64,000 nt of DNA, taken from assembly GCF_003344625.1 (NCBI RefSeq), contig NZ_QPKJ02000003.1, positions 883,777 through 947,776 of the forward strand. The letters are read 5' to 3'. This document shows positions 15,364 through 22,896 of this stretch, in pieces. The notes beneath the pieces are model-generated. The model saw only the letters and a list, made by a program, of their open reading frames with translations. It was not told where the DNA came from and ran no database searches. Made by a program: the position numbers and the translations under genes. Source of the DNA: Solirubrobacter deserti. GTDB lineage: Bacteria > Actinomycetota > Thermoleophilia > Solirubrobacterales > Solirubrobacteraceae. Position 1 is the stretch's first letter. Every line of letters begins with the position of its first letter.

Positions 15364-16491
15364 TTAAGCCGCTTTTGCCAGGTCGCGGGCGGGTTCGATG
15401 CCCCACCGGCCCGCCAGCTCGGCCAGATGCGGGGAGATCGCCCAGCGGTCGGGCAGCGGCTCGTCGCCCTCGAAGTCGGGCGTCGCGCCCTTGAGCAGCA
15501 TCGAGCCCGTGTTGTCGCCGATCGCGCGCAGCTCGGCGACCTCCTCGGCGCTCAGCACGGACGGGCCCGTGACCGCCGCCAGCTCGGCCCGCTTGTCCTC
15601 GATGGTCTTCGAGCTGCCGGGCTCCTCGATCAGCGTCGGCGCCACGACGTGCACCGGCGCGTGCGCGAGGTTCCAGTGACAGGCGAGCTGCAGCGGCGTC
15701 AGCCCGTGCTTTTCCGCGATCGGGCGCATCCGCTCGAGCTTCTCGCGCCCGGCCTCGACCCAGCCTGCGGGCCGGAAGCCGCGGTGGTCGTAGCGCGGGA
15801 AGGCGTGGCCCGGGAGGACGTCGTCGTGGAAGAGCCCGCCGTAGTCGACGACGCGGGTGATGAGCTTGACGCCGTGACGCTCGGCCGCGCCCAGCACGAG
15901 CTCGCCCGGCCACGGCTCCATCGGGTTCAGGATCACCATCGCCCAGTCGATGCGGTCGCCGAAGCGCTCCAGGCAGTCGATGACGTCGAGCGTGAAGCCG
16001 TTGGCGGGCCCGGGCGCGACACCCAGCGAACGCGTCAGCCCGTCCGCGCGCACCGCCTCCAACGCGTCCCACACGGCTTCGCTCGTGTAGCCGATGTGGT
16101 CGGGGTTGTGCAGGAGCAACACGTCGAAGGCGTCCACGCCGCAGCGCTCGAGGCTGCGCTCTGTCGCCATTCGGACATATTCGGCGTACTGCTCCGGGCC
16201 GCGCAGCCGCGGATCGGTGAAGCGCGGGAAGCCCTTGGCGCCTTCGCGCTCGCCCTCGTAGAAGTCGTGCCCGATCGCCCCGACGAGGGTGTATTCAGGG
16301 CGCGAAACTCCGGCAAGCGCCCGCCCTAGCAGACGATCGGCCTCCCCTGCGCCATAAGCGTCCGCCGAGATGACGGTCGCGATACCCTGACCAGGGCGCA
16401 GGAGGGCAGCGAGCCGGTCGTCGTCGACGGGTTCACCGAAGTGCATGAAGCGGCCGCCGCTCCATGTCCCGATGGCGGCACTTGTCAGCAC
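15364..16491 (-). CDS. Aldo/keto reductase family protein
   Basis: A 375-residue TIM-barrel protein of the aldo/keto reductase superfamily. Visible landmarks are TSAAIGTWSGGRFMHFGEPV at the N-terminus, MATERSLERCGVDAFDVLLLHNPD (central strand), LGVAPGPANGF and a C-terminal ELRAIGDNTGSMLLKGA. The classical Asp-Tyr-Lys-His tetrad is not obvious, so the barrel may be an oxidoreductase with an altered site. I chose the GTG at 16491 because homology begins there and AGGGAAG lies upstream; an in-frame ATG at 16563 would overlap the divergent subtilase gene. The substrate is unknown. Confidence 0.8.
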   Translation of the reverse strand: MLTSAAIGTWSGGRFMHFGEPVDDDRLAALLRPGQGIATVISADAYGAGEADRLLGRALAGVSRPEYTLVGAIGHDFYEGEREGAKGFPRFTDPRLRGPEQYAEYVRMATERSLERCGVDAFDVLLLHNPDHIGYTSEAVWDALEAVRADGLTRSLGVAPGPANGFTLDVIDCLERFGDRIDWAMVILNPMEPWPGELVLGAAERHGVKLITRVVDYGGLFHDDVLPGHAFPRYDHRGFRPAGWVEAGREKLERMRPIAEKHGLTPLQLACHWNLAHAPVHVVAPTLIEEPGSSKTIEDKRAELAAVTGPSVLSAEEVAELRAIGDNTGSMLLKGATPDFEGDEPLPDRWAISPHLAELAGRWGIEPARDLAKAA

Positions 16492-16506
16492 CGGCCAACT
16501 TTCTTC

Positions 16507-16526
16507 CCTTAAGTGTTCACTCAAGG
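16507..16526. promoter_or_regulatory. Near-palindrome between divergent reductase and subtilase genes
   Basis: CCTTAAGTG and CACTCAAGG face each other across TT, with eight of nine positions complementary. It fills nearly half of the 45-bp gap between the two divergent start codons, where a shared repressor could block both genes. The core TGTTCACT recurs at 22865-22872, upstream of the second subtilase gene. Confidence 0.45.
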
Positions 16527-16536
16527 CCCCCACGCA

Positions 16537-18393
16537 ATGGCCGATGATACGAGGGTGACGCATTCGCGATCGGGTCTCGCGTGCGCGATGGTGCTGCTCG
16601 CCGCCGTCTGCTGCCTGCTGCCGGGGGTGGCCGCCGCGCAGGGGGAACCCGTGCCCACGGTGACGCCGACGCCCGTGCCCACGCCGACGGGCCCGGACAT
16701 CACGTGGCCGCTGCTCGTCACCAACGACGCCGACGTCGACGCCGCCGAGGCGTGGGACATCTCGATGGGCGCGGACGTCACCGTCGGCGTCATCGATCAG
16801 CGGATCTTCGCCGGCCACAGCAAGTTCGCCGGGCGCATCGACACCGAGGAGAACGTCGTGCTGCCCGGTGAGGAGTGCGGCGCCGCCGCGCCGACCCTCA
16901 CGGCCGATCACGGGACGCTGATCGCGGGCCTGATCGTCGCGCAGGGCGGCGACCCGGACGCGACGGGGAACATCGCGGTGCGCAAGCTGTCCGGGCTGGC
17001 GCCGGAGGCGCGGGTCCGCCCGATCCGTGCCGTCAACCACTGCGGCAGCGCCACCCGCCGCGCCATCACGGCCGCCATCCGGTACGCCGGGGCGGCCGAC
17101 CTGCCGATCGCGGTCGTGTCGTTGGCGACTGATCCACTGCTCCCGGTCTCCGAGCAGGAGAAGACCGCCGAGGAGCTCGAGGCCGCGTTCGCGGACTCGC
17201 CCGACACGCTCTTCGTCGTCGCCGCCGGCAACCACGGCAACGACAACGACGTGCCCGGCCGTCAGGTGTACCCCTGCTCGAGCGAGGCGCCGAACGTCGT
17301 CTGCGTCGGCATGACGGGGGACCCGGTCACCAGCGTGCCGGGCGGCGTCTACACCGACGCGCCGGTGTGCTGGGGCAACGTCGGCGCGACCTCCGTGGAT
17401 CTGTTCGCCCCGGGCCTGGCCATCTCCTCGACGGCGCGCGGGGCTGAGGGCGGGTCCGCGTACGCCGTCCGGCCCGGCACCTCGATGGCGGCGCCGCTCG
17501 TCGCCGCCGCGGGGGCGCTGATCGAGGCGGTGGATCCGCTCACCTTCGAAGGGCCCGCCAAGCTCAAGGAGCTGCTGCTCGACGGCGGCGACTGGCACAC
17601 CGAGCTGGACCCGATCTCGGTCAGCGGCCGCCGGCTCAACGCCGCCCGCTCGCTCGGCTCCCAGGCGCGGCTCGGCCGGCCGCCCGCGAGCAAGGCGTGG
17701 CAGAGCTGCGACCCCGACCACGACGAGGTCCGCGGCGCCGAGGAGGACTGCCCCAACGAGCCCGGCACGCTCGCGGACCGCGGCTGCCCCGACACCGACA
17801 AGGACGGGAAGGTCGACCGCCTGGACAACTGCCCGCGGTTCGCCAACGCGAACCAGGCCGACACGGACCGCGACGGCCTCGGCGACGGGTGCGATCCGAC
17901 CGAGCGCGGCCCCAACACGGACGGCGACCAGCTCCCGGACATGGACGACGCGTGCCCGCTGCAGTCTGCGCTGACCGCGGACGGTTGCCCGGTCATCGTC
18001 CAGCCCACGCCCACCCCCACGCCCCGGCCGCCCGATGACGACGACGGCAACGTGAACCCGGGCACGCCGACGCCCGTGCCAACCCCGACGCCGGCGCCGA
18101 CGGTCGTGCCCGACCCGGGGCTGCAGATCACCGTCCTGAAGGCCGAGCCGACGCGCAGCAAGGCCGTCAAGGTCACCATCCGGCTCTCGCGCACGGCGAA
18201 GGTGGCGCTCAAGGTCGAGCGCAAGATCGGGCGCAAGTGGCGCCGGGTGACCACGAAGTCGGTCACGGCGTCGATCAGCCTCAAGAGCCTCACGCTGCGC
18301 GCCGCCAAGGGGAAGAAGCTCTCGCGCGGCAGCTACCGGGTGACCGCCACCGTCGGTCGGCTGACCAAGAGCGCGCAGTTCAAGGTGAAGTGA
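16537..18393 (+). CDS. Secreted subtilisin-like serine protease with calcium-binding repeats
   Basis: A 618-residue S8 family protease. A signal peptide (hydrophobic core AMVLLAAVCCLLPGVAAA) is followed by a Thr/Pro stalk. The catalytic triad is D87 (VGVIDQR), H125 (ADHGTLIAG) and S316 (GTSMAAP), with oxyanion Asn in AAGNHGN. After about residue 390 come Asp-rich thrombospondin type 3-like repeats (DTDKDGKVDRLDNCP, DTDRDGLGDGC), a second Pro/Thr linker and a beta-sandwich tail. The exact start is uncertain: GTG 16513, ATG 16537 and GTG 16555 are in frame, and the last has GATGAT seven bases upstream. The stop overlaps the next gene's GTG. Confidence 0.88.
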   Translation: MADDTRVTHSRSGLACAMVLLAAVCCLLPGVAAAQGEPVPTVTPTPVPTPTGPDITWPLLVTNDADVDAAEAWDISMGADVTVGVIDQRIFAGHSKFAGRIDTEENVVLPGEECGAAAPTLTADHGTLIAGLIVAQGGDPDATGNIAVRKLSGLAPEARVRPIRAVNHCGSATRRAITAAIRYAGAADLPIAVVSLATDPLLPVSEQEKTAEELEAAFADSPDTLFVVAAGNHGNDNDVPGRQVYPCSSEAPNVVCVGMTGDPVTSVPGGVYTDAPVCWGNVGATSVDLFAPGLAISSTARGAEGGSAYAVRPGTSMAAPLVAAAGALIEAVDPLTFEGPAKLKELLLDGGDWHTELDPISVSGRRLNAARSLGSQARLGRPPASKAWQSCDPDHDEVRGAEEDCPNEPGTLADRGCPDTDKDGKVDRLDNCPRFANANQADTDRDGLGDGCDPTERGPNTDGDQLPDMDDACPLQSALTADGCPVIVQPTPTPTPRPPDDDDGNVNPGTPTPVPTPTPAPTVVPDPGLQITVLKAEPTRSKAVKVTIRLSRTAKVALKVERKIGRKWRRVTTKSVTASISLKSLTLRAAKGKKLSRGSYRVTATVGRLTKSAQFKVK

Positions 18394-19130
18394 ACGCGGG
18401 CGTTCTCGCCTTCGGCGACTCGATCACCAACGGTGGCGGGGAGCTGCAGTGGGGCGTCGCGCTGCAGTCGTGGGCGCTGTGGACGGCCCGCGGGCTCGGG
18501 CTGCCGTACACGGGCTACGCCGTCGACGGCGCGCGGGTCGGGGACGTCGCGGACATGCAGGTGCCGGCGTTCCTGGAGCGCACGGCGCTGCCTGAAGCCC
18601 GGTACGCGGTCGGCTGTCTGTACGCGGGCGTCAACGACGTGCGGGTGCCCGGCTTCGACGCGGCGGCGTTCGAGGCCGCGTACGCGTCGGTCGCTACGTT
18701 CCTCGCGCAGCGGTGCGAGCGGGTGTTGGTGGTGACGATCCCGGACGGGCTCGGACTTCCGCGCGCGGGCGGGATCGCGGCCGGCAACGCGGCGATCCTG
18801 CGCGTGGCCGCGGACGTTGGCGCGCTCGTGCTCGACCTACGCGACTTCGGCGCGCGCAACCACGTGATGGCCGACCGCGTGCACCCGACGGCGTTCGGTC
18901 AGGTGGCGATCGCCGAGCGTGCGCTGGCGGTGCTCGCGGCGGACGGGATGGCCGTGCGCGTGCGGCCCTCGGCCCTGATCGCGCCAAGCGAGCGCACGCG
19001 GCTGCGCACGCTGCAGGGCGACTGGAGCTACGTGTACCGGACGCTCAAGGGGCTGGCTCGGGCTTCGGGTGCCGCGGGTCGGGTGCGCCGAGCTGTTCGA
19101 GCCGCTTCGGGACGTAGCGGTAGCCGATGA
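18390..19130 (+). CDS. SGNH/GDSL-family hydrolase
   Basis: A 246-residue esterase-like protein. Block I is FGDSITNGGGELQWG (Ser nucleophile in GDS), block II has Gly in GYAVDGARVGD, block III is YAGVNDVR (GxND) and block V is DRVHPTAFGQ (DxxH). All four catalytic blocks of SGNH hydrolases are present. It has no signal peptide, unlike the coupled upstream subtilase (GTGA overlap). Likely activity is ester hydrolysis on a small molecule or cell-envelope acyl group. The last 86 bases overlap the convergent DUF3159 gene; the overlapping tail is Arg/Ala-rich and probably dispensable. Confidence 0.87.
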   Translation: MNAGVLAFGDSITNGGGELQWGVALQSWALWTARGLGLPYTGYAVDGARVGDVADMQVPAFLERTALPEARYAVGCLYAGVNDVRVPGFDAAAFEAAYASVATFLAQRCERVLVVTIPDGLGLPRAGGIAAGNAAILRVAADVGALVLDLRDFGARNHVMADRVHPTAFGQVAIAERALAVLAADGMAVRVRPSALIAPSERTRLRTLQGDWSYVYRTLKGLARASGAAGRVRRAVRAASGRSGSR

Positions 19131-19695
19131 ACAGCAGCAGGCCGAATGCGGGCAGGCCCATCGCGATCGACGCGACGCCGAGCGCCTCGACGTTGCCGAT
19201 GTAGATCAGGTAGGCGTAGATGGCGGCGCGCAGGCCGAACAGCGCGGCCCAGGCGAGGGTGTACTCGGTCATCACGCGGCGCACGGCGGGCTGCTGCGGC
19301 CACCCCGGCTCGGCGCGGTAGAGCGTCGCGACGATGAAGCCCGCGAGCGGGCGCCGGATCAGTGCCGAGCCGGCGAAGATCACGCACAGCCCGAGCTGCT
19401 GGAGCATCTTCGGGACGAAGTAGCCCTCGGCCTGGCCGCTGCGGACGGCGATGAATGCGGCCAGGCCGGTGCCGAGCAGGCCGCCGACGGCGTTCATCAC
19501 CGACTTGCGGCGCACGAGCCGCTCGACGAACAGGGCGATCCCGATGCCGACCGCCACGGCCGCCGCCAGGTTGACCTCCTTGGTGATCGTGTAGACGATC
19601 ACGAACGCCAGCGGCGCCAGCGCGGTGTCCGCCAGCGCCCGCCGGTCGCGCAGCATGTCGAACGGGCCGGGCGGGTGCTGGTCGGGTGGCGTCAC
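19045..19695 (-). CDS. DUF3159 family multi-pass membrane protein
   Basis: A 216-residue integral membrane protein with five or six hydrophobic segments (ALAPLAFVIVYTIT, LAAAVAVGIGIALFV, AVGGLLGTGLAAFIA, LGLCVIFAGSALI, LAWAALFGLRAAIYAYLIY, LGVASIAMGLPAFGLLLFI). This pattern, with GYFVPKMLQQL and RAEPGWPQQPAVRR, fits DUF3159 proteins of actinobacteria, whose function is unknown. The GTG start overlaps the stop of the methyltransferase gene (GTGA). Its 3' end lies inside the convergent SGNH hydrolase gene for 86 bases, the longest tail-to-tail overlap here. Confidence 0.82.
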   Translation of the reverse strand: MTPPDQHPPGPFDMLRDRRALADTALAPLAFVIVYTITKEVNLAAAVAVGIGIALFVERLVRRKSVMNAVGGLLGTGLAAFIAVRSGQAEGYFVPKMLQQLGLCVIFAGSALIRRPLAGFIVATLYRAEPGWPQQPAVRRVMTEYTLAWAALFGLRAAIYAYLIYIGNVEALGVASIAMGLPAFGLLLFIGYRYVPKRLEQLGAPDPRHPKPEPAP

Positions 19696-20600
19696 GCGCG
19701 TTTGCGGGCCGCGAGCATGAGGTTGTAGAACAGCTGCGGCGGCAGGCGGGGCTCGAGCAGCGAGCGGTCCACGCGCTGGAGCAGGATGTAGCCCTTGTAG
19801 GCGTACTGGATCCAGCCCCACGGGACGTCCTTGGGCTCGGCGCTCGCCTCGAGCGTGCGGTTGAACCAGCCGAACCAGTTCGCGAGCAGCTCCTCGCCGC
19901 GGACCTCGACGTCGGTGAAGCCGCCGGCGGCCGCGTGCCGCTTGAGGTCGGCCGGGACGAAGGCGTGTACGTCGACGACGGCCTCCAGCGCGTGTTCGTC
20001 CTCGTCGGCGCCCTGGTGCTGCGGCGCGGGGCGCGCCTTGACCGCGCGGCGCCACAGCGGGGCGGCCTTGACCGCGGCCCGCTTCGGGATCGCGGCGAGC
20101 TTGTCGCCCTGGCGGGACGGCTCGCCGGCGAAGAACAGCGTGCCGCCCGGTTTCAGGACGCGGTGGAACTCGCGGAACGCCTGGTCGAGGTCCGGCAGAT
20201 GGTGCAGGACGGCGTGACCCAGGACGAGGTCGAAGGACGCATCCTCGAACGGGAGTTGCGTCGCGTCGCACGCCGCGGTCTCGACCTCGAGGCCGAGCTC
20301 GTGCGCGTTGTGCTCGAGCGTGGCGAGCATGCCCGGGCTGATGTCCGTGCAGGTGGCCTGCTCGATCACGCCGGTCTGCAGCAGGTTGAGGCTGAAGTAC
20401 CCGGTGCCGGCGCCGATCTCGAGCGAGTGCGCGAACGGCCCGGGGTTCGGGCCCAGCAGCTTCGCCAGCTTGCCGAGCACCTGCTGGTGGCCGATCTCGC
20501 CGAAGGAGATGCCCCACTTGGAGTCGTACGTCTCGGCCGCCACGTCGTGGTAGCGGCGGTTGACGTCGAGGATCTCGTGCTCTGTGGGCGGGGCGGCCAT
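19692..20600 (-). CDS. Class I SAM-dependent methyltransferase
   Basis: A 302-residue Rossmann-fold methyltransferase. Motif I is LEIGAGTGYFSLNL (about 65-78), the acidic loop is CTDISPGML, motif II is ATQLPFEDASFDLVLGHAVLHHLPD and motif III is RVLKPGGTLFFAGEP. This is the UbiE/COQ5-like Methyltransf_11 layout. The C-terminal ~120 residues (DVPWGWIQYAYKGYILLQ) are specific and may bind substrate at the membrane. It lies 19 bases after the solute-binding-protein gene and is coupled to DUF3159. The substrate is unknown. Confidence 0.9.
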   Translation of the reverse strand: MAAPPTEHEILDVNRRYHDVAAETYDSKWGISFGEIGHQQVLGKLAKLLGPNPGPFAHSLEIGAGTGYFSLNLLQTGVIEQATCTDISPGMLATLEHNAHELGLEVETAACDATQLPFEDASFDLVLGHAVLHHLPDLDQAFREFHRVLKPGGTLFFAGEPSRQGDKLAAIPKRAAVKAAPLWRRAVKARPAPQHQGADEDEHALEAVVDVHAFVPADLKRHAAAGGFTDVEVRGEELLANWFGWFNRTLEASAEPKDVPWGWIQYAYKGYILLQRVDRSLLEPRLPPQLFYNLMLAARKRA

Positions 20601-20619
20601 ACGCGGCCACTGAGCGTAG

Positions 20620-21495
20620 CTACGGGACCACGTAGCGGGACGCGATGACGCGCCGGGCCGTGGCGTCCGTCCTGATCCAGGCGAGGAACCGGGCGAGCGC
20701 GCCGGCCGGGCGCCCGCGCGTGACGAACCCGAGCGTGCGCCGCGCGGGATAGGAGCCGTCGGCCACGGTCGCGCGCGTGCACGGGACGCCCTCATAGGGC
20801 ACGGCGTGCAGGCGGCGCGCGAACTCGAGGTCGACGTACCCGAAGGCGGCCGGGGTCGCGGCGATGTGGTCGCGGACCTGGGCCGAGGCGGTGTAGGTGG
20901 TGGCGGGCGCGAGCGGCGTCGCGAGGTCGACGAACGTCGTCAGGAACACGTTGCGGGCCGCGGAGGTGACGTCGAAGGTGACCCGCTCGATCGCGTCCCG
21001 GCGCGGCGCGCCGGCGATCTGCGCCCAGCTCGTCGTCGCGCCGGAGACGAGCGGCTGCAGCTGCGCGCGCGTGAGGTTGGGCACGCGGTTGGCCGGGTTC
21101 GTGACCAGGCAGATCGCCGACCGCGCGAGCGGCGTGAACGTGAGCCCGGGCGGGTCCCCGGGCTCGAGCCCACGCCCCGACAGGCCCGCGTCGACGATTC
21201 CGCGCGCCGCGTCCGCGATCCCGATGCCGGTCCCGCCGCCCACGAGCGAGAACCGCGGCGCGTCGGCTCGCTCGCGCCGGTAGAAGTAGGCGAGGTCGGC
21301 CACGACGGCCTGCGCCGGGCTCGCCCCGCTCATCGTGATCGTGCGCGCCGCGCCGGGCGCCGGCGACGGCGTGAGGAGGAGAGATGCAACCGTCGCCGCA
21401 CCCAGCAGCCGGCGCGCACGTTTGAGGGCGGCGCCGCGGCCGCGGGCCGGGCCGGGCGAGGGGGCCGCGCCGCTCGCGCCGCTCAGCCCACCCAT
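20620..21495 (-). CDS. PstS-like periplasmic substrate-binding protein
   Basis: A 291-residue exported binding protein of the PBP-like domain family that includes PstS. After a long N-region and signal peptide (LLGAATVASLLLTPSPAPG), it has TITMSGASPAQAVV, FSLVGGGTGIGIADAARGIV, DAGLSGRGL, FTPLARSAICLVTNPANRV and LTRAQLQPLVSGATTSW, matching phosphate or tungstate binders. No pstCAB genes are near. The ATG at 21495 overlaps the end of the subtilase gene by 13 bases, so the two are coupled. With no transporter it may act as a sensor or scavenger. Confidence 0.82.
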   Translation of the reverse strand: MGGLSGASGAAPSPGPARGRGAALKRARRLLGAATVASLLLTPSPAPGAARTITMSGASPAQAVVADLAYFYRRERADAPRFSLVGGGTGIGIADAARGIVDAGLSGRGLEPGDPPGLTFTPLARSAICLVTNPANRVPNLTRAQLQPLVSGATTSWAQIAGAPRRDAIERVTFDVTSAARNVFLTTFVDLATPLAPATTYTASAQVRDHIAATPAAFGYVDLEFARRLHAVPYEGVPCTRATVADGSYPARRTLGFVTRGRPAGALARFLAWIRTDATARRVIASRYVVP

Positions 21496-22859
21496 ACCGC
21501 GCCTCCGATCCCGCCGCCCGTGCCCACGTGGCGCTTGCCGGAGCGCAGCGTCCGGACGCGGGCGCTGGCCCGGGACAGGCGGCGGCCGTCGGCGGCGAGG
21601 GCGTAGACCGCGAGGCGGCGGCCGGCGCGATTGCGCAGGCGCACGTTGAGCACCGTGCGGCCGCCGCGCAGCTGGGCGACGCGGCGGCCGTCGAGGCGCA
21701 GCTCGATGCGGGCGACGCTTCCGGCCGCGCCGAGCACGGCGAGCTGGGCCTGGGTCGTGCGGCCCTTGCGGGTCGCGCTCAGCACGCGCAGCGACGGCGG
21801 CTGGCTGCGGTCGTAGCTCGCGGTTCCACTGGCGGCGAGCACCGCGCCGAGCGCGTCGACGTAGCCCGCGCTGACCGGGACGGACCCGCGCGTGGCGTGC
21901 TGGAGCAGCTGCGCGCGCAGCTCCGCCGCCGGCAGGTGGGGCGCGACCGACGCCATCAGCGCGGCGACGCCCGCCACGTGCGGCGCCGCCATCGACGTGC
22001 CGGACTTGAATTCGTAGCCGCCCGACTTGGAGGTCGAGATCACCTCGACGCCGGGAGCGGCGACGGGGACGGTCAGGCGGCCGTAGTTGGAGAAGTCGGG
22101 CAGCGAACGGCCCTGGTCGGGCTCGGTCGCGGCGACGCCGACCACGTTCGAGGCGGGGATGGCGACCGGGTAGACGGGCTGCTGGTCGACGTTGACGCCG
22201 CTGTTGCCGGCCGAGCACACGATCAGCGCGTTCGCGGCCGCGGCGGCTTCGATCGCGGTGCGCATGCGCGGGTCGTCGACGTTGCCCTCGAGGCTGAGGT
22301 TGATGATCCGCGCGCCCATCGCCGCTGCGTAGCGGATGCCCTCGGCGACGCCGCCGGTGGTCCCGCCGCCCTGGTCGTCCAGGACCTTGACGGTCATGAT
22401 CTTCGCCCGGTAGGCCACGCCGACCACGCCGCGCCCGTTCGCGGCCGCCGCGATCGTCCCGGCCACGTGCGTGCCGTGCCCGTATCCGTCGTGGAGGTCC
22501 TGCGCGGCGCCCTTGGTCGTGAGGTCGACGCCGTGGACGTCGTCGACATAGCCGTTGGCGTCGTCGTCGACGTTGTTGCCCGGTACCTCGGCGAAGTTCG
22601 TCCACGCGTTCGGGGCGAGGTCGGCGTGGTCGAGGCGGGTGCCGGAGTCCACGACCGCGACGGTCACCCCGGCGCCTGCGGCCAGCGCCCAGGCGCCCGG
22701 GAGGTCGAAGACGGTTCCGGGTGCGACGGCCCACTGCTCGCCCTGCAGCGCGTCGGTCGGGGCGGCCGACGCCGGAGCAGTCGCGAGCGCGAAGGCAACA
22801 ACCAAGCTTGCGGTCCGGCCGGGAATGGGGCACCTCCTGCTCAGCGCGAGCCTACCCAT
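21483..22859 (-). CDS. Secreted subtilisin-like serine protease
   Basis: A 458-residue S8 protease. The signal peptide core is SLVVAFALATAPASA. The triad is D71 (VAVVDSGTRLDH), H128 (GYGHGTHVAG) and S289 (SGTSMAAPHVAG), with oxyanion Asn in SAGNSG. The catalytic domain ends near residue 345; a beta-rich C-terminal domain of about 110 residues follows (SVARIELRLDGRRVAQLRGG). The ATG at 22859 has no ribosome site. AGGAGG (22838-22833) lies inside the gene, six bases before an in-frame ATT, so initiation could be lower. First of four genes read together: subtilase, binding protein, methyltransferase, DUF3159. Confidence 0.9.
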   Translation of the reverse strand: MGRLALSRRCPIPGRTASLVVAFALATAPASAAPTDALQGEQWAVAPGTVFDLPGAWALAAGAGVTVAVVDSGTRLDHADLAPNAWTNFAEVPGNNVDDDANGYVDDVHGVDLTTKGAAQDLHDGYGHGTHVAGTIAAAANGRGVVGVAYRAKIMTVKVLDDQGGGTTGGVAEGIRYAAAMGARIINLSLEGNVDDPRMRTAIEAAAAANALIVCSAGNSGVNVDQQPVYPVAIPASNVVGVAATEPDQGRSLPDFSNYGRLTVPVAAPGVEVISTSKSGGYEFKSGTSMAAPHVAGVAALMASVAPHLPAAELRAQLLQHATRGSVPVSAGYVDALGAVLAASGTASYDRSQPPSLRVLSATRKGRTTQAQLAVLGAAGSVARIELRLDGRRVAQLRGGRTVLNVRLRNRAGRRLAVYALAADGRRLSRASARVRTLRSGKRHVGTGGGIGGAVWVG

Positions 22860-22860
22860 C

Positions 22861-22896
22861 TAGATGTTCACTATGTCAACCGTTTAGGGTTGGGGC
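22861..22896. promoter_or_regulatory. Divergent promoter region of subtilase and OpuAC-like genes
   Basis: On the minus strand TTGACA (22879-22874) is a perfect -35, with TAGGCT 19 bases further. On the plus strand TAGGGT (22885-22890) lies seven bases before the ATG at 22897, a leaderless arrangement. An imperfect inverted repeat, GTTCAC-TAT-GTCAAC (22866-22880), covers the shared part and could bind a regulator of both genes. Confidence 0.4.
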
